A stretch of 64,000 bases of DNA from Methylobacterium sp. SyP6R (GCF_019216885.1 NZ_JAAQRC020000001.1:62001-126000), one strand, 5' to 3'; shown: positions 1 through 7,951, numbered from the stretch's first letter. The notes: generated by a model not told the origin, from the sequence alone. Program-made: numbers and translations.

Positions 1-272
1 CAAGTCGGCGGCTCTGCGGGCTCGGGCACTGATCGCGTCTCAACCACAACAGGCGCCGGTTGGGCCGCTTGGTTTGCGTACCGCGGTACAGAGATTGCCT
101 CAAAGCTCCACAGAGACCGCAGTCCAGCAGCGTCCGCGGCGTGCGCCTGCGCTATGGCGGCTTGGTAGGCTGCTTGTTGCTGTGCGACGGCAGCCCACCG
201 TTCGGCTTGTGCCGCCTGCTCTTCTGCGGATCGGATCAACCAATCCGCTTCGGCGGGGTTGCGAGGCATCAT
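1..272 (-). CDS. Partial hypothetical protein, runs off the left edge
   Basis: An open frame on the minus strand begins at an ATG-ATG pair (272/269) and stays open for 90 codons to the first base of the window, so the C-terminus is missing. The visible part starts MMPRNPAEADWLIRSAEEQA and is rich in Ala, Gln and Glu for about 40 residues, which suggests a coiled coil, then becomes Pro-rich. Codon use is host-like. No domain is recognised. The plus-strand frames over the same bases give Arg/Ser-rich low-complexity products and look like shadows. Confidence 0.55.
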   Translation of the reverse strand, partial: MMPRNPAEADWLIRSAEEQAAQAERWAAVAQQQAAYQAAIAQAHAADAAGLRSLWSFEAISVPRYANQAAQPAPVVVETRSVPEPAEPPT

Positions 273-573
273 CTTCAAGCGCCCTCTGATCTGATAGGGC
301 GCAAGGATGCATAAATCAGTCAATACCGATCAATTATCCGAGATATGGACCCACATTAATTTTTGCGCGTCGCCTTGGTCTCAATTTGATTAATGCATCA
401 AAATATTCACATAAGATCACTCTTATTCGAGCTTCAATTTTCATACGGACACCAATTGGCCTATCGCCCGGTCAAGCTAGCTAGCGGCTTCAGGCTCGTT
501 CGCAACCGAGTTGGCTTAGGTCCAGGGTCGATCGACGTAGACAGACCGCCCTCCCCTGCCGATAGCCCCCTAC

Positions 574-600
574 CGGCCAATAGCGCCATTAGTGCCGGTA
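574..600 (+). repeat. Triple 9-bp repeat cluster 1 (GTGCCNNTA type)
   Basis: Three adjacent 9-mers fit the consensus GTGCCNNTA: a degenerate one at 574-582, GCGCCATTA at 583-591 and GTGCCGGTA at 592-600. Same design as the clusters near 24.3 kb. Confidence 0.6.
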
Positions 601-658
601 GGTGCGGATCTCGTCCTACCCGGACGCCTTGAAGCGCCTTCGCTCATACCGGCTCTCT

Positions 659-685
659 GTGCCGATAGTGCCATTACCGCCTTTA
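659..685 (+). repeat. Triple 9-bp repeat cluster 2 (GTGCCNNTA type)
   Basis: GTGCCGATA at 659-667, GTGCCATTA at 668-676, and a degenerate third unit CCGCCTTTA at 677-685. Orientation is the same as cluster 1. Confidence 0.6.
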
Positions 686-829
686 GCTGTTGCCCTCACT
701 CTAGGGAGTGAGGCCAATCGTCGAGGAGAGCACCTACCCATCGGCGGTAAACCGGCTCGCTCTTTCGCTCTGGCGGGAGTATCTTTAGCTCAGTTGCGTC
801 CGTGCAGCCGCTTCTCAGAGGAGCGCTCC

Positions 830-964
830 ATGCCTGAGATCCGCATCGTCGGGACCGAGGACGGCACCTACACAGTCTACTGCGGCCAAGAGGTGATTGC
901 CTCAGGGCTCACCCACGGCCAAGCCATGGCTCATTTGGTTCACGAGGGCGCGCGGCTGGGCTGA
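830..964 (+). CDS. Small hypothetical protein (44 aa)
   Basis: A 44-residue frame from ATG 830 to TGA 964. A good ribosome binding site (AGAGGAG) lies 6-7 bases upstream and decides the start. The product starts MPEIRIVGTEDGTYTVYC and has the alternating pattern of a small beta-rich domain followed by a helix near the C-terminus. No family is recognised with certainty. Longer readings that begin at 602 have no ribosome site and enter the repeat clusters, so they were not chosen. Confidence 0.6.
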   Translation: MPEIRIVGTEDGTYTVYCGQEVIASGLTHGQAMAHLVHEGARLG

Positions 965-1153
965 ATGATCATCCCCTCTGAGATGACGAGATCCGCCTTT
1001 CACGGTGATGGCGGACCTTTGCCTGCTGCGGCGGTGTTCACCTCAGCAACCCACAGGATGCGAGTCGCCCAAGGTTTCATTCGGCACGAACGGCAACGGT
1101 TCGTCAAACTTAGGCTGGGTTGGCCTGCGCCGCGATGCGGGAAAGGTCGCCCC

Positions 1154-1514
1154 ATGAGCATCCCGTCTGTCGTCCTCGAATGGTCCAAGGGCTTCGCCAG
1201 CCTCTCCCCGGGCGTGCCGCCCTGTCCTGGTCTGCGCCCTGACGAATGGGCCGAGACGGCACCGGCGCTGCGGCGAGTTCATCGAGCGCTGGGGGATGCA
1301 GGCGCACGCGGCCGGATGGGAAACGACGCATCTCTTCGGCGTGAGCCCGACCCTCGGCACGACCCGCGGCGGCTGGACCGGCCATCTGATCCCGCTCACC
1401 CGGGACGTGACCGAGGTTACCGACGAGTGGATCAGGATTGGGAACGGGTGGGCGTACAAGGCGCACCCGGTCAAGCAACAGGGAATGGTCCCGGTGTGGA
1501 AGTTCGAGCGATGA
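1154..1514 (+). pseudogene. Frameshifted small conserved protein
   Basis: ATG 1154 opens a frame that starts MSIPSVVLEWSKGFASLSPG and continues with sense to about 1275. The sense then moves to another frame, which reads CGEFIERWGMQAHAAGW and so on to the TGA at 1514 (VPVWKFER). The joined product would be about 120 aa. It resembles a short family seen next to phage or plasmid genes in Methylobacterium (my recollection, not searched). A single indel near 1270-1290 explains the break. An alternative is a shorter functional protein starting at ATG 1296. Confidence 0.5.
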
Positions 1515-1709
1515 CTACCACTTCCGCGTCAGGTTCGGAAACGCGCCCGAGGCGAGAAGAAAGGCGCCCAGGAAGGCCATAAATCCTGCGGGGACTGTCG
1601 CACGGATCAGAAAGCGTCCGGCTTCATACTCAAACAGGAGGATCCGGGCTGCGAAGTAGAGGAGACCGGCGCCGATCGCTGCACAGAGTAGGCGTCTCCA
1701 AACGGGCAT
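1515..1709 (-). CDS. Small membrane protein (64 aa)
   Basis: Starts at ATG 1709 with a GGGGAAG ribosome site 5-6 bases upstream. The product has two hydrophobic stretches, roughly residues 6-24 and 37-55, separated by a short charged segment, so it is probably a two-helix inner-membrane protein. The stop directly abuts the convergent stop of the upstream gene relic. No function is recognised. Confidence 0.5.
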   Translation of the reverse strand: MPVWRRLLCAAIGAGLLYFAARILLFEYEAGRFLIRATVPAGFMAFLGAFLLASGAFPNLTRKW

Positions 1710-1769
1710 TGTCGCTTCCCCGAACTCGTCTCGCGCGCATCGGCGCCAGACTTCCTACCTCTCAGCGTG

Positions 1770-2466
1770 GACCAAAGGAACCCGCTCCCCGAGTGCCCCT
1801 TGAAGGCGTTCGCCCGGCGGATGTAGCCGACGACCGTGCGCGTATCGCGGTGGCCGCTCTGATCCATAATGCGGGCGAGATCCGCCCCGCGCTCCGCTGC
1901 GGTCGTGATGTAGCCAGCCCGCAGCGAGTGCGCCCCAAACGTGGAGGCATCGAGCCCGGCCGCGGTCGCGTGCTTCTTGATGATGTCAGCGACGGCTTGG
2001 CAGGTCAGGCGGGGTGCCCCCCTCTCGGGTTCGGTGGAGGGGGCAGACCCTCCCCCATTGCGTGGGAGGGTCGAAACCTCCCCCCTCTGGGGATGGGGGG
2101 GTGCTCCGCACCCGCCCCGAGCGCGACACCGGCCGGAATACGGGTCCTTCCGTAATCCCCGCCGCATCGAGCCAGTCGCGCAGCAGGGCAACCGGCTTGA
2201 TGAAGCGCCCATGCGAAATGGCATACTCGAACCCGGCACCCTCCTGATCGACCTTGGACCGGCCTGCTGAACGTGTCCTCCTGAAGTACCAGCCCCCGAT
2301 CATGGAGCGGTGCGTGGGCAAGCGCGGGACGGAAGGCACCGAGGAGGAGTAGGGAGCGTGCAAGCTCGGCTGCCTCACAGCCGGCATAGATAGGGCACGT
2401 TCGCGAGCGGGGCGGAGCCGAACACGGCCTGCAGGGTCGCCAGGTTACGAGCGGACACGGCATCAA
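1770..2466 (-). pseudogene. Broken tyrosine recombinase
   Basis: Pieces of a tyrosine recombinase are spread over three minus-strand frames. About 2466-2340 holds a degraded region with LLLLGAFR (the first-Arg box). About 2290-2125 reads [20 protein letters not shown]. About 2010-1795 holds the catalytic C-terminus: [15 protein letters not shown] (His-x-x-Arg box) and [17 protein letters not shown] (His and nucleophilic Tyr). At least two frame changes separate them, and a GC-rich palindromic repeat (2008-2118) sits between the last two. The N-terminal DNA-binding domain is not visible. It is probably the dead integrase of an older element; the active integrase of this region is the serine recombinase at 24.9-26.5 kb. 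Confidence 0.75.
2008..2118. repeat. GC-rich palindromic repeat inside the recombinase relic
   Basis: About 110 bases with nested inverted segments. The ends read GGCGGGGTGC and GCACCCGCC, and the interior holds runs such as GGAGGGGG / CCTCCCCC and GGGAGGGTCG / CGAAACCTCCC-type arms. This is the style of the dispersed palindromic elements common in Methylobacterium genomes. It lies between coding pieces of the recombinase and probably inserted there. Confidence 0.55.
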
Positions 2467-2905
2467 TCACCATATCCGAATGCCTGAAAGTCCGGCCTTC
2501 GGTATCGAAGAAGGCGAGCCTGGCGGCGATGCGCTTGTCCGGCCGGTCCACGATGACGAAGCTGTTGAGCGACGTGTATGGCGAGTACGGTCCGGCGAGC
2601 CACCCGCTCACGATCGCTCGCCCGCCGGGAACGGCGGCCATGATGTCGTCTCCCAGCATCAGTGCGGCCCAGATCTGGGCATCGAACGCCTCGATCGATC
2701 GCTGGGATTGGGACACCACGGATACGAGCGGCATGTTATTGACCACCTGCGTCCACCAGTCCTGCGACAGGGCCGACATGTTCTGAGGCGGCGCGGCAAT
2801 CCTCCTGATGACGGCAGCGCAGATAGACTCGGCCTGCGTCGGCGTCGTGGGCGAGGTGGTTACGGCGAAGACGCCGGCACGACTCTGCAGGAAGGGGTTT
2901 GTCAT
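2375..2905 (-). CDS. Hypothetical protein (176 aa)
   Basis: The likely start is ATG 2905 (MTNPFLQSRAGVFAV), with GAGAGTGAGAG just upstream. An in-frame extension to 3184 is Arg/Ser-rich and overlaps the divergent promoter region, so it is not used. The protein is of mixed composition with a beta-rich C-terminal half that includes VIVDRPDKRIAARLAFFDTE. No domain is recognised. Its 3' end overlaps the first piece of the recombinase relic in another frame. Confidence 0.55.
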   Translation of the reverse strand: MTNPFLQSRAGVFAVTTSPTTPTQAESICAAVIRRIAAPPQNMSALSQDWWTQVVNNMPLVSVVSQSQRSIEAFDAQIWAALMLGDDIMAAVPGGRAIVSGWLAGPYSPYTSLNSFVIVDRPDKRIAARLAFFDTEGRTFRHSDMVIDAVSARNLATLQAVFGSAPLANVPYLCRL

Positions 2906-3102
2906 CGCTCTCACTCTCGGTGCGACCTCGCGGCGGGTAACACCCGCACCGCTTGTGGAAATGAGTGCAGGGGTCGTCCCAACGATTGATGAATGCAACT
3001 CCCGTCTCTGCTCCCGGGCCGCTACCGTGACGGCGAGGCGACGAGCGGTGAAGGGTCGGAGCGAGGCATTCGTGTTATGCGGAGGCCTCATGCAGCCGGG
3101 AG

Positions 3103-3504
3103 GTGCTCGACCGGCTAATGGTCGACACGATGAACGAGGGGCTGCGCCGGAACGGCAAGCCGCCCGTGATGAAGCGCCGACCACCAGGGAAAAGTAAGGT
3201 GGCGATGGACTGGACCGCTGCAGCCAACCGGGCCCGCCAGCACCTCGGGAAACGCAAGCGCACGTTCTCGGAGACGCAGTCCCTCGAGCTGATCGATTTC
3301 TTCGCCGAGCACGGGACGGTCACATCGGCTCAGATGCAGCAGCACGGGTCGGCCGACTTCGTCGGGACCATCCTCGGCCACGTTACGACGGCGGTTCATG
3401 GCGGGGGCCGCGTGCCGAAGGCGGGCGGCTGGTACCGGACGGAGGCCGCCGGCTCGATCTACGTCATCGATCCCGGGTTCGCCGAAGCCTGGAAGGCGGG
3501 GTAG
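3103..3504 (+). CDS. Hypothetical protein (133 aa)
   Basis: The frame opens at GTG 3103, with alternative ATG starts at 3118 and 3130; none has an ideal ribosome site. After a basic N-terminus, residues 50-85 look helical (RTFSETQSLELIDFFAEHG), followed by a Gly-rich segment and an aromatic C-terminus ending FAEAWKAG. A short winged-helix-like DNA-binding fold is possible but not shown. It is transcribed away from the 2375-2905 gene. Confidence 0.5.
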   Translation: MLDRLMVDTMNEGLRRNGKPPVMKRRPPGKSKVAMDWTAAANRARQHLGKRKRTFSETQSLELIDFFAEHGTVTSAQMQQHGSADFVGTILGHVTTAVHGGGRVPKAGGWYRTEAAGSIYVIDPGFAEAWKAG

Positions 3505-3585
3505 CCCAGCGCCACGACCGCAGCGGGGGCGATAACGAAGGCGAGTAGCGCGTACTCGTTCACGAAATGGCTTTCCTAACGAACT

Positions 3586-3939
3586 TCACGCCGCCTCCGG
3601 CACAGGCTGGATCCCCTCCAACTCGGCACCGATCTCGGACAGCAGCGTCTCGCTCTCGAACCGGGTCTGGAGGTTGAGCCAGAACAGGTGCGAGGTGCGG
3701 AAATAGCGCCCCAGGCGCAAGGCGGTGTCGGTGCTGATGCCGATCTCCTCCTTCACGATCCGCTCTATGCGCGAGCGTGGCAGGTTGAGCGCCTTGGCGA
3801 CCGCTCCGGCGGAGAGACCGAGCGGCACCATGAATTCTTCCCGTAGCACTTCGCCCGGGTGCAGCGGCGGCAGAACCGTGACGCCCTCGGTGTCGTCGAA
3901 GGACCGCCGTAGAGCGTCGAGCGTGATGATGTCCGACAT
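3586..3939 (-). CDS. higA: HigA-type antitoxin
   Basis: A 117-aa protein with the typical HigA layout: LHPGEVLREEFMVPLGLS, followed by a helix-turn-helix of the Xre type (residues about 40-75, with LNLPRSRIERIVKE as recognition region), then RYFRTSHLFWLNLQTRFE, which is characteristic of the family. Antitoxins of this family bind the partner RNase and repress their own operon. The gene lies 11 bases downstream of the toxin gene (toxin first, antitoxin second), the usual higBA order. The start is ATG 3939; longer in-frame readings overlap the toxin gene. Confidence 0.9.
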   Translation of the reverse strand: MSDIITLDALRRSFDDTEGVTVLPPLHPGEVLREEFMVPLGLSAGAVAKALNLPRSRIERIVKEEIGISTDTALRLGRYFRTSHLFWLNLQTRFESETLLSEIGAELEGIQPVPEAA

Positions 3940-3950
3940 GGGTAGCCCTC

Positions 3951-4235
3951 TCAGTGGTAGTCCGTGAACTCGACACGCTCCGGACCAGCATCGGTCCAGA
4001 CGAAGCAAATCCGGAACTGCGCGTTGACCGCGATGGCGTGCTGTCCGGCCCGGTCCCATTCGAGCGGATGCAGCCGGTTCGAGGTCGGGATTTTCAGGTC
4101 GTCCAGCGAGGTCGCGCCGTCCAAGGCGATCAGCCGACGGCGAGCCGCCTTGAACAGGTCGGCCGGGAACCCCTTCGGGCACCGACCCCGGAACACGGCT
4201 TCCGTCATGCGGTCGTGAAAGCTCTGGATCATCAC
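3951..4235 (-). CDS. higB: HigB-type toxin (RelE-family mRNA interferase)
   Basis: A 94-aa protein of the plasmid maintenance killer / RelE superfamily: MIQSFHDRMTEAVFRG at the N-terminus, then the LDGATSLDDLKIPTSNRLHPL segment (here read in pieces), GQHAIAVNAQFRICFVW and a C-terminus ending VEFTDYH. The C-terminal His and internal Arg residues are those expected for ribosome-dependent mRNA cleavage. Length is normal for the family. It is first in the operon with the antitoxin gene; a near-perfect palindrome upstream (4254-4271) is a plausible HigA operator. Confidence 0.9.
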   Translation of the reverse strand: MMIQSFHDRMTEAVFRGRCPKGFPADLFKAARRRLIALDGATSLDDLKIPTSNRLHPLEWDRAGQHAIAVNAQFRICFVWTDAGPERVEFTDYH

Positions 4236-4253
4236 GCCCGCCGTGTTGCATCT

Positions 4254-4271
4254 AGTGCTACATGTATCACT
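4254..4271. promoter_or_regulatory. Palindromic operator candidate for higBA
   Basis: AGTGCTACATGTATCACT is an 18-bp palindrome with one mismatched pair, 19 bases upstream of the toxin start. A second, wider inverted pair (GTTGCA 4245-4250 / TGCAAC 4275-4280) encloses it. Position and symmetry fit autoregulation by the antitoxin. Confidence 0.55.
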
Positions 4272-4306
4272 TATTGCAACATCGTCGTCAAGGGCGGGGA
4301 TGCCCC

Positions 4307-4516
4307 TCAGTGCTCATCCCGCGTCCCGTCCGCCCGGGGCCGGAAGGGCAGACGGTAGAGTCGGCACCCGCCTTCCAGGGCCTCAGGGTCCTGCTGGACA
4401 GGCGCGCGGACGATGGCGGGCACTCCCCCGGCAGCTATACCCGCCCCGCACCTCATGAACCTACCCGGGAAGACCTCCGCCAGCTTCTCGGTGGGCCAGT
4501 AGTGTTCGAGCGGCAT
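4307..4516 (-). CDS. Small hypothetical protein (69 aa)
   Basis: A frame from ATG 4516 to the stop at 4307, between the higBA promoter and the YARHG gene. The product ends FRPRADGTRDEH, almost the same tail (FRNRADGTREEH) as the Xre regulator encoded at 4855-5109, so the 3' ends of these two genes share ancestry. The body (MPLEHYWPTEKLAEVFPG) is not recognised. It could be a truncated or recombined gene. Confidence 0.4.
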   Translation of the reverse strand: MPLEHYWPTEKLAEVFPGRFMRCGAGIAAGGVPAIVRAPVQQDPEALEGGCRLYRLPFRPRADGTRDEH

Positions 4517-4540
4517 TCCCCGGAAGGGGCGGAAGCGGCC

Positions 4541-4804
4541 CTACTGAGAGCATCCCATAGCTCGCTCCATCTTCTTGATGCTGGCAATCTCCGCCCGATC
4601 CCGAGCGGACAGAGGTACATCGGCCTGATCGTCGAACTTGCAGCCAGCGTTGCCGAAATTCTTGATGGCTGCGGCAGTCTTGAAGCAGTATCCTGCCTCC
4701 TTGTAGATCATGTTCCTTTGATACCAGAACTCGTCGCATGACTGCGCCATGCTGGGAACTGTGCCGAGCAAGAGGAGCACGGCTGAGATAGCTGTCGTTC
4801 TCAT
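4541..4804 (-). CDS. YARHG-domain secreted protein
   Basis: Starts at ATG 4804; an upstream in-frame ATG (4858) would place charged residues before the signal peptide. Residues 1-21 are a signal peptide (MRTTAISAVLLLLGTVPSMA, cleaved near AQ). The mature part carries the YARHG pattern: CDEFWYQRNMIYKEAGYCF, then GNAGC, ending with KKMERAMGC. The conserved Cys pairs suggest disulfides in the periplasm. Proteins of this family are small, secreted and of unknown role. It is downstream of and codirectional with the Xre gene. Confidence 0.75.
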   Translation of the reverse strand: MRTTAISAVLLLLGTVPSMAQSCDEFWYQRNMIYKEAGYCFKTAAAIKNFGNAGCKFDDQADVPLSARDRAEIASIKKMERAMGCSQ

Positions 4805-4854
4805 ATCTACACCTAGTTCGTATGGATGGGGACTGATAAAAAGATTGAAGCGCT

Positions 4855-5109
4855 TCAATGCTCCTCGCGCGTGCCGTCCGCCCGATTGCGGAAGCGGATG
4901 CCGGCGCCGCCGCCGTTCTCGGGGATGAACTCAAGTCCAGCGGCTTGCATTACCCGCACGATGTCTGCCAGCGTCCTATCGTAAGGCTTGCGCTTTTCTG
5001 TCTCAAAGTCGGCAAGTGTCTGTCGAGAAACGCCGCTTTTCTCAGCCAAATCTTCGCGGCTCCAATTAAGCATGGCGCGTCCGGCCCGGCACTGCATCGG
5101 ACTTAGCAT
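4855..5109 (-). CDS. Xre-family transcriptional regulator
   Basis: An 84-aa single-domain helix-turn-helix protein: MQCRAGRAMLNWSREDLAEK, SGVSRQTLADFE, KRKPYDRTLADIVRVMQAAG. The pattern is that of short Cro/C1-like regulators in which helices 2 and 3 (EDLAEKSGVSRQTLADFE) bind DNA. It starts at ATG 5109 and faces a divergent gene at 5201. Two perfect 15-bp direct repeats in the gap are likely binding sites, so it probably controls both directions. It could be the lysogeny-type switch of the neighbouring element. Confidence 0.85.
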   Translation of the reverse strand: MLSPMQCRAGRAMLNWSREDLAEKSGVSRQTLADFETEKRKPYDRTLADIVRVMQAAGLEFIPENGGGAGIRFRNRADGTREEH

Positions 5110-5115
5110 TTTTCA

Positions 5116-5162
5116 GCCCAACCTCGTACTTTTCGTATTGCGCTATCGCCCAACCTCGTACT
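5116..5162. promoter_or_regulatory. Divergent operator: two 15-bp direct repeats
   Basis: GCCCAACCTCGTACT occurs at 5116-5130 and again at 5148-5162, exactly 32 bp apart (about three helical turns), between the Xre gene and the gene at 5201. The second copy runs into TATATAA, which may be a -10 element for the plus-strand gene. Confidence 0.65.
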
Positions 5163-5200
5163 ATATAAACGACATCAGCCGCGACGCCAAGGCCAAGCCG

Positions 5201-5497
5201 ATGTCCGCCACCCGCTCCCTCTACTGGGCTACCGCGATGAAGGAGATCCAGGCCGATCGCGCCAAGCGCCCCGCCGGCCTCCTCGCCGCTCAGGGTCTCG
5301 TCGCCGCCACATCCGCCAAGCGCCGGCCGCTCGTCGTCGGTGGCGAATACGACCGCGCCGCCATCATGGCCGCTGCCAGCGCCGCCGCGAAGGTCCACCA
5401 GGGCCGCTTCGGCTGCACCTGGCAGGCCGCTCTCTCCGTCACCCTCAAGGCCACCTGGCAGCTCGCCAAGGCCGCCCGCGCCGCCAAGGCGCACTGA
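5201..5497 (+). CDS. Hypothetical protein (98 aa)
   Basis: Begins at ATG 5201 (MSATRSLYWATAMKEIQA); longer readings from 4988 cross the operator and the Xre gene. The protein is basic and Ala-rich, with a probable N-terminal amphipathic helix and a C-terminal helix ending AKAARAAKAH. No domain is recognised. It is the first gene of a plus-strand run (5.2-10.0 kb) and is directly under the divergent operator, so it may be an early gene of the element. Confidence 0.55.
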   Translation: MSATRSLYWATAMKEIQADRAKRPAGLLAAQGLVAATSAKRRPLVVGGEYDRAAIMAAASAAAKVHQGRFGCTWQAALSVTLKATWQLAKAARAAKAH

Positions 5498-5567
5498 TCC
5501 GCCCGGGGCGGCACCCCGGACCCTTCACCCACCACAACCCGCCGACTTCCAGCCCGGAGCCCCGCTC

Positions 5568-6368
5568 ATGGTATCGATGACGCTCGCCCTCCTCACAGCC
5601 CTGCCCGCCCGCCGTGCCATCGTGGCCGGCGCCGCGGCCCTCCTCGCCGCCCCGGTGGCGAAGGCTGCCCCGGCTGCCGCCGCTGCGGTCCTCGCCCTGC
5701 CGGCGCCCGTGGCCGTCGCAGACCCGATCCTCTCGGCCATCCGCGCCCACCGCCGCGCCTGGGCCGCCTTCCAGATCTCCCCCGACGAAGAAGCCGAGGG
5801 CGCCGAACATGCCGAGTATGAGGCCGCCATGCGCCTCCTCGGCACCGCCTGCGCCACCCGGCCGGGTGCCCACGCCCTGATCGCTCACCTTCGCTGGTAC
5901 GTGGAGGAGGAGGGCACCAACCTGCTGACGTGCGGTCTCGGCGGCTGCGACCTGGGCGACCTGATCCGCGCCCGCCTCGCCGAACTCGTCATGTTCGTCC
6001 CCGAGGCCTCGCCCCCGGCCGTGATTGCGCTCCCGGCGCCCCGTGGCCCGAGCCCGCTCCTCGCCGCGATTGAGGACCATCGCAGCGCCAACCTCGCCGT
6101 GTCGCAGGCCGTGCGCGACTACGTGAGGGCGGAGAAGGACAGCGCCCCGGACGAGCGCCTGATGCTCGCCATCGCCGATCGTGCCGGCGACGAGGAGGTT
6201 GCCGCCCTCAACGCCCTGCTGGCGCTCACTCCGGCCAATGCCGCCGAGGTGCAGACCCTCGCCGCCTACCTCGCCACGGTCGCGCAGGACTTCGACAAGC
6301 ACGCCTTCGGGGCGTGGCTGTTCGAGCGCTTCGCCGTGATGCTCGCCAACGCATCGGCTCAAGCGTGA
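5568..6368 (+). CDS. Ala-rich protein with two DPILxAI-type repeats
   Basis: The start is ATG 5568 (MVSMTLALLTALPARRA). The first 45 residues are hydrophobic and Ala-rich and could be a signal or a transit-like segment with a Tat-like RR. The body carries the same module twice: DPILSAIRAHRRAWAAF near residue 50 and SPLLAAIEDHRSANLAV near residue 160, each followed by a helical region of about 90 residues. A further copy is in the protein encoded at 6725-7951. Function unknown; the proteins look like element-specific helical proteins. A long antisense frame over this gene is a GC-rich shadow. Confidence 0.65.
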   Translation: MVSMTLALLTALPARRAIVAGAAALLAAPVAKAAPAAAAAVLALPAPVAVADPILSAIRAHRRAWAAFQISPDEEAEGAEHAEYEAAMRLLGTACATRPGAHALIAHLRWYVEEEGTNLLTCGLGGCDLGDLIRARLAELVMFVPEASPPAVIALPAPRGPSPLLAAIEDHRSANLAVSQAVRDYVRAEKDSAPDERLMLAIADRAGDEEVAALNALLALTPANAAEVQTLAAYLATVAQDFDKHAFGAWLFERFAVMLANASAQA

Positions 6369-6379
6369 GGGCCGACACG

Positions 6380-6661
6380 ATGTCCTCCGCTCCCCGCCGC
6401 ACCGTGCCCGCCACCGCCCCGCAGGCGCCCGAGGGCCGCCGCTACTTCCCCGCGCCCATCTATGGGCGCCAAGCCCCCACGCTGCCGCCTGACGAGCCCG
6501 TGCCTGGCACCGTCGAGGAGTGGGAAGCCGTCACCGCCGTCCGGCCGGACACGCCCCACGTCCGCGCCCTGCGCTTCCTCAGCACGGCCGGCGATCTCCT
6601 GGCCGCCATCGTCCTGATCGGCGGAGGCATGGGGCTGATCGGCCTCGCCACGCACCTCTGA
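6380..6661 (+). CDS. Small protein with C-terminal membrane helix
   Basis: Begins at ATG 6380 (MSSAPRRTVPATAP), 11 bases after the previous stop. About 65 Pro-rich residues (YFPAPIYGRQAPTLPPDEP) precede one hydrophobic helix at the C-terminus (LLAAIVLIGGGMGLIGLAT). It is probably a tail-anchored membrane protein. No family recognised; it is cotranscribed with its neighbours by spacing. Confidence 0.6.
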   Translation: MSSAPRRTVPATAPQAPEGRRYFPAPIYGRQAPTLPPDEPVPGTVEEWEAVTAVRPDTPHVRALRFLSTAGDLLAAIVLIGGGMGLIGLATHL

Positions 6662-6724
6662 ACTTGCGGTCGTGATCGGCCGCCATCTGGCTCCTTTGCT
6701 ATCAAGCTCACAGGATCACTTGCC

Positions 6725-7951
6725 ATGAAGCTCGCTATCAAGCTCCCCCGCCGCAACCCCGACGCTCCCCGCCCGTCCCTGCGGGATCGGCTCGCCACCC
6801 TGAAGGGATCGGCCGCGAAGGTGATGCGCCGCCCGCCCGCCGGCATCGTCCGGCCGAAACTCCCCGGCGCCGGCACGCCGTCAAAGGCCGTCGCCGCTGC
6901 GCTGGCCGCACACGAGATGGCCTATGGCTATGCCCTCTATACCGAGGCCTACGGGCTCCCGGATGCTGCCGAGCGGCGGCAGGCCGAGGAGGAGGCCTTC
7001 CGGGCGCTGCTCCACACGCCGCTGCACTCGGATGCCGATCGGACCGCCTACGCGGCGGCCGTCATCTCGCGCCAGATGAATTCCCTCGGCGACGCCAGCG
7101 CGACCGAGCGGGATCACCCGATGGCCGTGGCCTTCCGCAACATCAGCTATGGCGAGCATGCCCGGGAACCGGAGGCGATGCGGCATGTCGGCCGCCCGGC
7201 CGAGCGCCAGCCCGCCGCCGACCCGATCCTTGCGGCCATCGCGGCCAGCAGGGCGGCAAGCGCGGCGTTTGATGCCCTGGAGGACAGCACGCCGGGGACG
7301 GGGCTCACCCCGGAGCAGCACGAGCGTGAGGCCGCTCTTTGCGAGGCTGACATGAAAGCGCAGAAGGCCGTTTGGCAGACCGTGCCGACCACCCTGGCCG
7401 GGCGCCGTGCCCTCGTCGAGTTCGCCCGCTTCCGGGTCGCTCGGGTCACCCAACCCAACGGCGATGTGGACGACGCCGGCTATCTGCTCGGCAAGATCCT
7501 CGACGCCTTCGCGGCCATGGTCGACGCGGACCCGACCGAGGCGCCCACCCCCGCGGCGCAGGCCGCACCGGCTGTTGAGGATCGCGCCCGCCTGTCGGCC
7601 GAACAAATCGACCTGTCGCGCCTCGACGTGTTCCAGCTTTCATCCCTGTTCGAGGCCTTCCAGGTCGCGAAGTTCTCGTGGGAAGGCGTGGTGGCACGCC
7701 CCTATAGCTCCGAGAACGAGCCGGGCGAAGTCAAGCGCCTGACAGAGTTCGGTGAGGCGGCCGAGTTCGAGGAGCTGCGCGCAGTCTGGATCATTGACCG
7801 CATCGAGCGCGAGATTGCGGCCCGCACGCCCCAGGATAGCAGAGAGCGTGACGAAATCCTGATGGTCCGCACTCAGCAGGAATTCAGGTGCAACGCTCGT
7901 ATCCACGATAACGCACTGTTGCTCGACATCGCTCGCGCCTGGATCGTCTAG
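6725..7951 (+). CDS. Helical protein of unknown function (408 aa)
   Basis: The N-terminus (LPRRNPDAPRPSLRDRLATL) shares the pattern RRNP-x-PSLRDR-x-A-x-LK with the protein encoded at 8026-8994, and residues about 160-175 hold the DPILAAIAASRAASAAF module seen twice in the 5568-6368 product. The rest is predicted helical, acidic in the C-terminal half, and ends ALLLDIARAWIV. The shared modules suggest a family that spread by duplication within the element. A good ribosome site (TCACAGGATCACTTGCC region) precedes ATG 6725. No enzymatic motif is seen. Confidence 0.65.
   Translation: MKLAIKLPRRNPDAPRPSLRDRLATLKGSAAKVMRRPPAGIVRPKLPGAGTPSKAVAAALAAHEMAYGYALYTEAYGLPDAAERRQAEEEAFRALLHTPLHSDADRTAYAAAVISRQMNSLGDASATERDHPMAVAFRNISYGEHAREPEAMRHVGRPAERQPAADPILAAIAASRAASAAFDALEDSTPGTGLTPEQHEREAALCEADMKAQKAVWQTVPTTLAGRRALVEFARFRVARVTQPNGDVDDAGYLLGKILDAFAAMVDADPTEAPTPAAQAAPAVEDRARLSAEQIDLSRLDVFQLSSLFEAFQVAKFSWEGVVARPYSSENEPGEVKRLTEFGEAAEFEELRAVWIIDRIEREIAARTPQDSRERDEILMVRTQQEFRCNARIHDNALLLDIARAWIV

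Larger units (their letters stand above)
273..829. other. Non-coding stretch with two 9-bp repeat clusters
   Basis: About 560 bases without a convincing gene. It holds two clusters of three 9-bp units (574-600 and 659-685) that match the clusters at 24.3-24.6 kb, followed by a short inverted repeat around 700 (CACTCTAGGGAGTG). It looks like a relic of a second element related to the one that carries the DUF3987 gene. Confidence 0.5.

Noticed and set aside
5445..6362. Long minus-strand frame opposite the 5568-6368 gene
   Set aside because: Gly/Arg-rich composition from GC-rich antisense; no ribosome site and no domain; the plus strand has coherent modules.
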